Shown piece after piece: positions 1 to 5,895 of a DNA stretch of 6,927 nucleotides. A program made the translations under genes and the position numbers. Origin of the DNA: Gammaproteobacteria bacterium (lineage in GTDB: Bacteria; Pseudomonadota; Gammaproteobacteria; Arenicellales; Arenicellaceae); the NCBI GenBank assembly GCA_003485905.1, contig DNHK01000371.1, forward strand, positions 1 to 6,927, in the 5' to 3' direction. The notes below the pieces were generated by a model that ran no database searches, was not told the origin of the DNA, and was given only the letters and a program-made list of their open reading frames with translations. Position 1 is the stretch's first letter. Every line of letters starts with the position of its first letter.

Positions 1-1
1 T

Positions 2-157
2 GCTCGAGACCTCTTTGAAGAGGCATACCTCCGTCATCATCTTATAGAGGTTGGTGGGAATGTGGGAAAACTAGCAGAGGTCGTGGGCATGGAAAGAACA
101 CATTTATATCGTAAGCTAAAGGCCTTAGGTATTGACCCGAAAAGCGGCAAGAGTTAA
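2..157 (+). CDS. ntrX: NtrX-like sigma-54 response regulator, C-terminal end (partial)
   Basis: Only the last 51 codons and the TAA stop are present; the receiver and AAA+ domains lie before the window. The visible part is a Fis-type (HTH_8) DNA-binding helix-turn-helix. The segment GGNVGKLAEVVGMERTHLYR, followed by KLKALGID, is typical of NtrX, the response regulator of the NtrY/NtrX two-component pair, which in related bacteria responds to nitrogen or redox state. NtrC-type relatives usually differ in the recognition helix, which here is the MERTHLYRKL segment. The reading frame runs open from the window edge. It ends 9 bases before trkA, so the two genes are probably co-transcribed; an ntrY-ntrX-trkA-trkH order is known in several gammaproteobacteria. 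The Fis-type output domain is clear. The NtrX assignment rests on this short tail plus context. Confidence 0.78.
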   Translation, partial: ARDLFEEAYLRHHLIEVGGNVGKLAEVVGMERTHLYRKLKALGIDPKSGKS

Positions 158-166
158 ATAGCAGCT

Positions 167-1543
167 ATGAAAATCATTATTCTCGGGGCCAGTCAGGTTG
201 GTCGATCAATCTGCGAAGTACTGGTTAGCGAAAATAACGATGTCACCGTAGTTGATCTAAATGGAGCTGCGCTTTCCAAGCTACTCGATCAATATGATAT
301 CCGAACGGTGAAAGGCAATGCAGCGTATCCAGCTGTATTAAGCAATGCAGGGGCTGATGACGCCGATATAGTTATAGCTGTTACCGACAGTGATGAGCTA
401 AATATGCTCGCATGTCATATTGCCTCAATAAAATTTGGAACCCCAACGAAAATTGCAAGAATTCGCTCTAATCAGTACCGTGATGCTACGGACCTTTTCC
501 ACGAAAATGGTCTAGCTGTTGATGTCGTCATTAGCCCAGAAGCTATACTGACCAATCTTATTTCTCGTCTAGTTGATCATCCGGGAGCATTTCAGGTTCT
601 TGATTTTGCAGGTGGCATTGTACAGTTGGTTGGCGTTAAGGCCTACCACGATGGGCCTTTAGTCGGTTCACCGCTTAGAGACTTAAAAAAGCATATGCCC
701 AACATCGAGACCCGGGTAGCCGCGATATATCGCCGTAACGAAGTCATCAAGCCAAAGGGACACACAATAATAAAACCTGATGACGAGGTGTTCTTCGTGG
801 CTGCGCGTAAACATATTCGGCGCGTAATGGGTGAGATGCGTAAAATGGACGTTAAAGTTAAACGTATTATGATTGCTGGTGGTGGCAATATCGGATTAAG
901 CCTCGCCCGCACGCTAGAACTCAAAGGCTATACCGTAAAAATTATAGAACATAATAAAACCCGGGCTAAATCTATAGCTGCAGAATTAAATCACGTTGTA
1001 GTCCTAAATGGAGATGCTGCCGATAGCGAGCTATTGTTGCAGGAAAATATTGAGTCTGTAGATGCCTTTATCGCTGTTACTGAAAGCGACGAAATTAATA
1101 TACTCGCAGGTATGGTCGCCAAGCGAATGGGCGCGAAAAGGGTCATGACTTTAGTGAATAGATCGGTATATATAGAAAAGTTGGAACATCAGGATATTGA
1201 CGTTGTAATTGCACCCAGAGAGGTAACAGTAGGGACGATCCTTGCTCATATACGTCAGGGTGACGTTGAGGCCGTACACTCCTTGCGGCGCGGCAGAGCA
1301 GAAGCAATTGAAGCTGTCGCTCATGGTGACCAGGATTCATCAAAAGTTGTTGGGCGATATATTCGTGATCTCGCCTTACCAGAAGGGACGGGTATTGGTG
1401 CCATCGTACGAAACAATGAAGTGGTAATTCCCGACCGCGACGAAAAAATCGAGCCTGAAGATCACGTGATTATATTTATGATAGATAAAAGTCAAATTCA
1501 CGATGTCGAAGCCTTGTTTGAAGTAGACGTATCATTCATTTAG
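167..1543 (+). CDS. trkA: Trk system potassium uptake protein TrkA
   Basis: TrkA is the peripheral cytoplasmic subunit that binds NAD(H)/nucleotides and gates the TrkH/TrkG K+ channel. The 458-residue length equals that of Escherichia coli TrkA. The protein has two tandem RCK units. The first Rossmann fold (residues 1-125) carries GASQVG at 7-12 and an acidic strand end, VVD, at 28-30. Its TrkA-C domain follows at about 145-230. The second Rossmann fold (232-350) carries GGGNIG at 238-243 and the conserved AKRMGAK at 318-324. The second TrkA-C domain covers about 370-455 and includes SLRRGRAEAIEAVAHGD. The first loop has Ser9 where the usual pattern is GxGxxG. ATG at 167 gives the canonical MKIIILGA start; the Shine-Dalgarno is weak, so coupling to the upstream gene is likely. 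trkH follows after 21 bases, which fits an operon for a complete Trk transporter. Confidence 0.97.
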   Translation: MKIIILGASQVGRSICEVLVSENNDVTVVDLNGAALSKLLDQYDIRTVKGNAAYPAVLSNAGADDADIVIAVTDSDELNMLACHIASIKFGTPTKIARIRSNQYRDATDLFHENGLAVDVVISPEAILTNLISRLVDHPGAFQVLDFAGGIVQLVGVKAYHDGPLVGSPLRDLKKHMPNIETRVAAIYRRNEVIKPKGHTIIKPDDEVFFVAARKHIRRVMGEMRKMDVKVKRIMIAGGGNIGLSLARTLELKGYTVKIIEHNKTRAKSIAAELNHVVVLNGDAADSELLLQENIESVDAFIAVTESDEINILAGMVAKRMGAKRVMTLVNRSVYIEKLEHQDIDVVIAPREVTVGTILAHIRQGDVEAVHSLRRGRAEAIEAVAHGDQDSSKVVGRYIRDLALPEGTGIGAIVRNNEVVIPDRDEKIEPEDHVIIFMIDKSQIHDVEALFEVDVSFI

Positions 1544-1564
1544 CTGCCTGGTAACGCATTCACA

Positions 1565-3016
1565 ATGCAAGTTCCACTAGTAATCAGGATTCTTGGCCTG
1601 TTAATGATTTGCTTCAGCTCAGCAAATTTACCGCCTATCTTAATTTCTTTAATCTTTAACGACGGAGCCACTAGACCATTTATTTTTTCAGGTCTAATCA
1701 CTCTTTCTGTTGGATTAACCCTTTGGTTTTTTACTCGCAAGGTAAATCGCGATCTGAGATATAAGGAAGGGTTTCTAGTCGTAGTACTATTTTGGACCGT
1801 TCTAGGCGTAATTGGAGCATTGCCCTTCCTATTACTCGAATCACCTGACATAAGAATCGCTGATGCCTTCTTCGAATCCATGTCTGGCCTCACTACAACT
1901 GGGGCGACCGTAATACCTAAACTGTCAGAGCTTCCCGCCTCGGTGCTTTTCTATCGCCAACAACTTCAATGGATGGGCGGGATGGGAATTATTGTTTTAG
2001 CGGTAGCAATTATGCCGATGCTAGGAGTGGGGGGTATGCAATTATTCCGAGCCGAAACCCCTGGCCCAATGAAGGACAATAAATTGACCCCCCGTATAAC
2101 AGAGACAGCAAAAGCCCTCTGGTACGTGTATGCAGGGTTAACACTCATATGCGCACTTTGTTACTTTTTAGCCGGCATGAACTGGTTCGATGCGATTGGC
2201 CACGCCTTTTCTACTATTGCCATTGGGGGGTTTTCTCCGCACGATGCGAGCTTGGGTCACTTTCAGAATACGCGTATAGAATGGATTGCCGTATTCTTCA
2301 TGATTATCGCTGCCATGAACTTTTCATTACACTTTGTCGCCTGGAAATCACGATCCCTACAGCGCTATTTGCATGACCGAGAGATACGAGCTCTCCTACT
2401 AATCGTGATACTTGCAAGTGGGCTAACCTATCTGATATTGGTAAAAGACCACGTATACAATCAAAACATTCAGGCCTTTCAACAAGCGGTATTTCATGTG
2501 GTCTCGGTTTTCACTACTACCGGTTATACCTCAAGCGGTTTTCATTGGTGGCCTGGCGCATTACCCGTCGGATTGCTCATGCTTAGCTTTCTCGGGGGAT
2601 GCGCTGGCTCCACTGCGGGTGGCATCAAGCTACTAAGAATTCTATTACTGTACAAACAAGGCAAACGTGAAATCACTCGCCTTGTTCACCCCAGAGCAGA
2701 AATATCAATCAAACTAGGGGGAACCCCAGTTTCAAATGATGTAATGAACTCTGTTTGGGCTTTCTTTTCTTTCTATATATTAAGCTTTATTTTAATAGCA
2801 CTCGCTATTACTGCTCACGGAATCGACTGGGTTACTGCCTTTTCTGCAACCGCAGCTTGTCTGAACAATCTTGGCCCGGGGCTGGGTGATGTAAGCTTGC
2901 ACTACGGAAACTTACCGTCAACTGCAAAAAGCATACTAACTTTTGCAATGTTGCTTGGCCGCCTTGAATTGTTCACGCTTTTAGTCTTATTCACGTCAAC
3001 ATTTTGGCGTAACTAA
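1565..3016 (+). CDS. trkH: Trk system potassium uptake protein TrkH
   Basis: TrkH is the inner-membrane K+-translocating subunit that works with TrkA. Its 483 residues match the length of the E. coli protein, and it is rich in hydrophobic helices throughout. The four pore-loop filter segments of the TrkH/KtrB/HKT superfamily are visible: LTTTGATV (109-116), IAIGGFSPHD (218-227), TTTGYTSSGF (317-326) and NNLGPGLGDV (434-443), each with its filter glycine. The FLGGCAGSTAGGIK segment (342-355) corresponds to the intramembrane gating loop of the third repeat. The C-terminal LGRLELFTLLVLF and final FWRN are characteristic. ATG at 1565 gives MQVPLVIRILGLL, collinear with known N-termini. No strong ribosome binding site is seen 21 bases after the trkA stop. 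The gene ends 40 bases from the convergent acyltransferase, with no convincing intrinsic terminator between them. Confidence 0.97.
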   Translation: MQVPLVIRILGLLMICFSSANLPPILISLIFNDGATRPFIFSGLITLSVGLTLWFFTRKVNRDLRYKEGFLVVVLFWTVLGVIGALPFLLLESPDIRIADAFFESMSGLTTTGATVIPKLSELPASVLFYRQQLQWMGGMGIIVLAVAIMPMLGVGGMQLFRAETPGPMKDNKLTPRITETAKALWYVYAGLTLICALCYFLAGMNWFDAIGHAFSTIAIGGFSPHDASLGHFQNTRIEWIAVFFMIIAAMNFSLHFVAWKSRSLQRYLHDREIRALLLIVILASGLTYLILVKDHVYNQNIQAFQQAVFHVVSVFTTTGYTSSGFHWWPGALPVGLLMLSFLGGCAGSTAGGIKLLRILLLYKQGKREITRLVHPRAEISIKLGGTPVSNDVMNSVWAFFSFYILSFILIALAITAHGIDWVTAFSATAACLNNLGPGLGDVSLHYGNLPSTAKSILTFAMLLGRLELFTLLVLFTSTFWRN

Positions 3017-3056
3017 ACATTAACTGCGACCTGTTTAATACCCTAAATTGTTAACG

Positions 3057-3977
3057 TTACTCGTAAAATGCTTCTTCTCCTAGTGGCCTAGTTTTAAAGC
3101 GTTTATGTAGCCAAAAATACTGTTCCGGGTTGTGCTTTACCCAATTTTCAATCACCTGATTCATCAGCGTCGCAGCAGCTATGTTATTGCTCGGCCAACT
3201 ATCAATTGCCTCACCAAGCTCCACCACCCATCCTGCGCCCCGTGGCTTTATTCGTGTAAAACAGGGAATAACTACTGCATCACATAACGCAGCGAATTTA
3301 CCAATCATTGGAATTGTCGAGGCTTGAGCAGAAAAAAACGGTACAAACACACCTTTTCTGCCACCGTCTTGGTCGGGTAAATAGTAAAACGGTTTTCCCT
3401 GACGAATTAACTTAAGCAGATTGCGGAGCGGCTCCTTACGTTCAACCAAGGCCCCTCCATAACGGCTACGGGCACTTTCTATCGTAGCGTCAACAAGCGG
3501 GTTTTTGGTTCGTTGATACATGGTAATCATGGGGCGTTCACGACTAAGCTCAAATCCTCCGACTTCCAAAGCAATTACGTGCGGAGCCAATAAAATTATA
3601 TTGCGACCGTTTGCCAGAGCATTATCATAATGCTCACGCCCTGAAACGGAAATCATTCCTGCAAGCCTGGCCTCGGACGCCCACCAATTTATTCCAGTCG
3701 ACATACCCGTTTGGATGGTCAAACAAAAGCATCTTTTCGCTATCACCCCTAATTCATCGGAATTTTTATCGGGAAAACAAGTACTCAGATTTTTTAATAC
3801 GATCCTACGGCGAGATCCAAAACATGCATACATCAACGGGCTGACCATCCAAGCAATTCCGGCAATAATAGGAAGCGGTAAATACGAAAGGCTTCTCAAC
3901 AGCAAGAATCCAAGTCGAGTTAAAACTTGTCCCGATCCAATCGATCTTGGTTGTTTAGGGTTTCTCTTTGCTGGCAC
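3057..3977 (-). CDS. HtrB/LpxL-family lysophospholipid (lipid A-type) acyltransferase
   Basis: This 306-residue member of the HtrB/LpxL/LpxM acyltransferase family acts at the inner membrane and typically moves an acyl chain from acyl-ACP to a lipid A precursor. An N-terminal hydrophobic segment (about 23-50) is the membrane anchor. The catalytic HX4E motif is His133-Val-Ile-Ala-Leu-Glu138, preceded by NIILLAP. YLPDQDGG (199-206) with the following VFVPFF corresponds to a conserved substrate-binding block. NPEQYFWLHKRFKTRP (283-298) is the family C-terminal signature. The start is GTG: an in-frame TAA lies six codons upstream (3993-3995) and no ATG gives full length. No Shine-Dalgarno is visible. 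It converges on trkH and diverges from msrB, so it is probably monocistronic. Family membership is secure. The exact acceptor (lauroyl or myristoyl step, or an ornithine- or other lipid acceptor) cannot be read from the sequence, so no symbol is given. Confidence 0.92.
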   Translation of the reverse strand: MPAKRNPKQPRSIGSGQVLTRLGFLLLRSLSYLPLPIIAGIAWMVSPLMYACFGSRRRIVLKNLSTCFPDKNSDELGVIAKRCFCLTIQTGMSTGINWWASEARLAGMISVSGREHYDNALANGRNIILLAPHVIALEVGGFELSRERPMITMYQRTKNPLVDATIESARSRYGGALVERKEPLRNLLKLIRQGKPFYYLPDQDGGRKGVFVPFFSAQASTIPMIGKFAALCDAVVIPCFTRIKPRGAGWVVELGEAIDSWPSNNIAAATLMNQVIENWVKHNPEQYFWLHKRFKTRPLGEEAFYE

Positions 3978-4010
3978 GCGTTGCGAGTTAATTTATGTCA
4001 ATGAAGTTCA

Positions 4011-4038
4011 GTTATATATTAGCTCGAAGGTAGAACAA
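4011..4038 (-). promoter_or_regulatory. Candidate sigma-70 promoter for the acyltransferase gene
   Basis: Reading leftward, a TTGTTC -35 box (4038-4033) and a TATAAC -10 box (4016-4011, five of six consensus bases) are separated by 16 bases. Transcription would start near 4004 and give a leader of about 27 bases before the GTG at 3977. The -10 match is good and the -35 match moderate. The region is AT-rich, so a chance match is possible. Confidence 0.38.
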
Positions 4039-4062
4039 AAACATCTATGGTCTTTTCGCAAC

Positions 4063-4092
4063 TTTTCACCAGCTAAAATCAATGATTAAGAT
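4063..4092 (+). promoter_or_regulatory. Possible rightward promoter in the msrB upstream region
   Basis: TTTTCA (4063-4068) and TAAGAT (4087-4092), each with four of six consensus bases, are spaced by 18 bases. A start near 4099 would place the palindrome at 4113 and the hairpin at 4151 inside the RNA, either as an msrB leader or as a separate small RNA. This is the best rightward candidate I see, but it is weak and unsupported by other evidence. Confidence 0.22.
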
Positions 4093-4112
4093 ATCGGGTA
4101 GCCTATTACTTA

Positions 4113-4126
4113 CAGTACCCGTACTG
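4113..4126. repeat. 14-base perfect palindrome between divergent genes
   Basis: CAGTAC and GTACTG form a perfect inverted repeat with 6-base arms around CC. It lies between the acyltransferase and msrB, about 107 bases before the msrB ATG and 136 bases before the acyltransferase GTG. It could be an operator for a dimeric regulator. In RNA it could fold as a 5-base-pair stem with a CCCG loop. Its left half also overlaps an alternative stem, CGGGTA (4095-4100) with TACCCG (4116-4121), so the two folds exclude each other. Function is unknown. Confidence 0.4.
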
Positions 4127-4150
4127 AAATAGAGACAATCATTAAGAAAC

Positions 4151-4194
4151 CGAGCCAGCGAATCTTTCAGTGATTACTCCACGGCTCTGTTTTT
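4151..4194 (+). terminator. Terminator-like hairpin with T tract upstream of msrB
   Basis: CGAGCC (4151-4156) pairs with GGCTC (4183-4187) plus G4189 across a one-base bulge. Inside it, AATC (4161-4164) pairs with GATT (4172-4175) around a 7-base loop. Five T residues (4190-4194) follow at once. This is the arrangement of an intrinsic terminator, although the stem is short and has an internal loop. No + strand gene precedes it, because the neighbour is divergent. It would therefore end a small RNA or act as an attenuator in the msrB leader. In the other direction the stem is followed by GGTTTCTT, so weak bidirectional action is possible. Confidence 0.38.
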
Positions 4195-4233
4195 GCTACT
4201 CTAAGCACAAACTAACCAATTTAAAAATTAGCC

Positions 4234-4671
4234 ATGACAGAATTCACCGAGCATCATCTAGACAAGAATCCAGAGTCAATTGATAAGCTAGTGGTGACTG
4301 ACGCGGAATGGCGCGAACGTTTACCATCGGACCGGCACAATGTGTTGCGAAACGAGGGCACGGAACCCGCGGGCACTAGTGAGTTAAATGACGAAAAACG
4401 CAGCGGCGATTACTTATGCGCCGGCTGTGGGTTAAAGTTATTTTCTACAGAAATGAAGTATGACAGTGGTACAGGTTGGCCAAGCTTCTTCAAAGTTATC
4501 GAAGATCACATCACTACGAAAACAGATTTTAAACTAATCTATCCCCGCAAAGAGTACCACTGTGCTCGTTGCGACGGACATCAAGGCCATATATTCAGTG
4601 ATGGACCCGAGCCAACAGGAAAGAGGTATTGCAATAACGGTTTGGCACTAATTTTTTCACCACACGAATAA
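4234..4671 (+). CDS. msrB: Peptide-methionine (R)-S-oxide reductase MsrB
   Basis: MsrB reduces the R epimer of methionine sulfoxide in proteins back to methionine, a cytoplasmic oxidative-damage repair step. At 145 residues it is a normal single-domain MsrB. Zinc-binding pairs are Cys62-Ala-Gly-Cys65 and Cys110-Ala-Arg-Cys113. The substrate pocket is marked by GTGWPSF (79-85) and HQGHIFSDGPEPTG (116-129). The catalytic cysteine is Cys133 in RYCNNGLAL. The position that holds the resolving cysteine in E. coli MsrB (SGCGWPSF) is Thr80 here, so recycling probably uses another cysteine or proceeds directly with thioredoxin or another reductant. The ATG at 4234 starts a well-sized N-terminal helix region. 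There is no clear Shine-Dalgarno in the AT-rich leader. The gene stands alone, divergent from the acyltransferase, with a terminator-like hairpin about 40 bases upstream. Confidence 0.96.
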   Translation: MTEFTEHHLDKNPESIDKLVVTDAEWRERLPSDRHNVLRNEGTEPAGTSELNDEKRSGDYLCAGCGLKLFSTEMKYDSGTGWPSFFKVIEDHITTKTDFKLIYPRKEYHCARCDGHQGHIFSDGPEPTGKRYCNNGLALIFSPHE

Positions 4672-4846
4672 CTACTTTGTGTGAGAATCTTCTAATTTAT
4701 TACCAATCATTACCCACAATGGGTTGTCTATGCACATATCGTCGCTACTATTCTATGGTTTTCACTATAATTAACGAAAGTGGCCCCTAACAAGCCATAA
4801 ATCACGTTTTTTATTATATTTCTGTTATTTTTGTTCATTTATAAAC

Positions 4847-4900
4847 GACGAATTATGAATTTAAACTTATAAGCATGCCCTATGTTTTTATAAGTTCGTC
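4847..4900. repeat. AT-rich inverted repeat with bulged outer stem
   Basis: AACTTATAA (4864-4872) and TTATAAGTT (4888-4896) form a perfect 9-base inverted repeat. CAT (4874-4876) and ATG (4882-4884) extend it inside. GACG (4847-4850) pairs with CGTC (4897-4900) outside a 13-base one-sided bulge (4851-4863). The bulge start, read with its flank as GACGAATTATGAA, nearly repeats the reverse complement of the right arm, as if part of one arm had been duplicated. It could be a transcript-end structure or a decayed repeat. It has no T tract. Confidence 0.4.
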
Positions 4901-5014
4901 AAAATATATGGGGATATTTTGATTTCTGAGCACAACTCGAGATAATAACTTACGATCTACACCAAAATATTATACATGTGGTAAATAGTTTTCATTATAT
5001 TCATATATATCATC

Positions 5015-5052
5015 ATAAGTGGGTTTTTATGCCCTCTTATTTCACTAATAAG
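5015..5052. repeat. Overlapping inverted repeats downstream of the argF-linked gene
   Basis: ATAAG-T-GGG (5015-5023) pairs with CCC-T-CTTAT (5032-5040) around an 8-base loop, with one T-T mismatch. The same CTTAT plus T5041 also pairs with AATAAG (5047-5052) around a 5-base loop. The two hairpins exclude each other. They lie 49-86 bases past the stop codon of the leftward gene and may end or protect the mRNA of the arginine operon. No U tract follows on either strand, so this is not a standard intrinsic terminator. Confidence 0.38.
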
Positions 5053-5100
5053 CTGATTTAAAGAATTTATAGACAGCAACAACGCTATAGGGGGGTTCGA

Positions 5101-5895
5101 CTACTGTAAAACACCTGTCGCATCAATTCGTAGCGTTTGCTCTGGGTCCGTTCTGTTTTGAATAATCAATGAGTACCCCCCCAACACAGGTCTATACGAG
5201 CTAATTCTAAAATGCTCCAGTGGCGATCGGCCATCAGGCAACCAGCGATCCAGAACCCTTCGATTAGGTGGAAATCGACCATTTATCTTCCTGTACTCGA
5301 GCATTTTCTGATACACGCTATCAACTACGCCAGCCCCATCGACTACAATTGTTGGTCGCACATTAAAAATATCTGTTGCTAGCAAGTCATTTCGTGCTGC
5401 TTGCAACTGCTCCACGTAGCTGGGGTATGACTTGGCTATTAAGATGGCTTTCTCGACTAACACCTGCGCCTCCTCTACCCGACCACTCGCCACCAATTGA
5501 TTCACTGCGCCTAATGGCAGGTCAATATACAGAGAACTCTCTATACTCTCTTTTAGCGACGTGTCGTTTGGCACACTTTTCAGCGCATCCAACAATGCAC
5601 GCTCGGCATCGGGGAAAAGCGCAGAAGCCAAGCTTTTTCGACCACGATCGTAGGATTCCCGTGCCGCCAACATGTTGGAAGTTCCGTCACCCCCAACCAC
5701 CTTATTGACCGATACTTCTGGGCCCATATCTTGTGAAACCTTGACCTGAACCTCACCCGTGTTGGACAGACCTGAATTATTCGACTCAGTCGCTATATCT
5801 ATTTGGTTCAACTCCTCCTGAGCAAAAACATTTACCACCAAAGACAGCAAACTGATTATAAGAGCTAGATTAAGAGCTACTAGTCGATAAGTCAT
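5101..5895 (-). CDS. Exported protein of unknown function coupled to argF
   Basis: I do not recognise this 264-residue protein. Residues 1-25 look like a Sec signal peptide: Arg4, a hydrophobic core at 5-21, then Val-Phe-Ala at 23-25 before Gln26, which suits signal peptidase I. A low-complexity polar linker follows (about 27-75). Two helical stretches rich in Ala, Leu and Glu (about 79-110 and 127-160) resemble TPR-like repeats, with spaced A/G/L positions such as SGRVEEAQVLVEKA. The C-terminal part (about 190-264) contains MLEYRKINGRFPPN and then beta-rich sequence ending in LRIDATGVLQ. The Y-x-x-x-N-G-x-F/Y-P pattern recalls pseudopilin globular domains, but this is only a resemblance. Its ATG overlaps the argF TGA (TGATG) and the nearest GGAG is 14 bases upstream, so translation is probably coupled to argF. 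It likely acts in the periplasm or at the envelope; a role in arginine synthesis is not implied. Confidence 0.85.
   Translation of the reverse strand: MTYRLVALNLALIISLLSLVVNVFAQEELNQIDIATESNNSGLSNTGEVQVKVSQDMGPEVSVNKVVGGDGTSNMLAARESYDRGRKSLASALFPDAERALLDALKSVPNDTSLKESIESSLYIDLPLGAVNQLVASGRVEEAQVLVEKAILIAKSYPSYVEQLQAARNDLLATDIFNVRPTIVVDGAGVVDSVYQKMLEYRKINGRFPPNRRVLDRWLPDGRSPLEHFRISSYRPVLGGYSLIIQNRTDPEQTLRIDATGVLQ

Larger units (their letters stand above)
4672..5100. other. AT-rich gene-free gap between convergent genes
   Basis: This gap lies between the end of msrB and the end of the unknown exported gene, so both flanking genes read into it. It is markedly AT-rich. On the + strand I found only open frames of up to about 15 codons without ribosome binding sites; nothing coding was evident on the other strand. 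It contains a small ACCCA/TGGGT hairpin (4712-4724) without a T tract and the two larger inverted-repeat clusters listed separately. No classical intrinsic terminator follows either gene. No tRNA, known RNA family or mobile-element end was recognised. Confidence 0.6.

Noticed and set aside
3014..3037. TAAACA/TGTTTA inverted repeat in the 40-base gap between trkH and the acyltransferase, as a bidirectional terminator.
   Set aside because: The stem is only 6 AT-rich base pairs with a 12-base loop and no T tract on either side. It starts on the trkH stop codon and is likely chance.
3057..3977. The HX4E form of the acyltransferase motif as an unusual active site.
   Set aside because: Glu at this position is normal in the HtrB/LpxL branch; the HX4D form belongs mainly to other acyltransferase branches.
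3715..4089. A 124-codon + strand open frame antisense to the start of the acyltransferase and running into the divergent gap.
   Set aside because: Most of it mirrors the acyltransferase coding strand, the protein shows no recognisable motif, and it has no Shine-Dalgarno. It is a shadow frame.
4712..4724. ACCCA-CAA-TGGGT hairpin 41 bases after the msrB stop, as its terminator.
   Set aside because: The stem has five base pairs with a 3-base loop and is followed by mixed sequence without a U tract.
4875..4922. Short open frame of about 15 codons in the AT-rich gap, as a small protein gene.
   Set aside because: There is no ribosome binding site, the composition is that of the surrounding AT-rich spacer, and it overlaps an inverted repeat.
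5090..5095. Run of six G residues just past the stop of the unknown exported gene, as a slippage or phase-variation site.
   Set aside because: It lies after the stop codon in the direction of translation, so a length change would not alter the protein.
5376..5708. A 110-codon + strand open frame inside the unknown exported gene.
   Set aside because: It is opposite a frame with a convincing signal peptide and operon position. Its composition (many Pro, His, Arg, Ser) is typical of an antisense frame.
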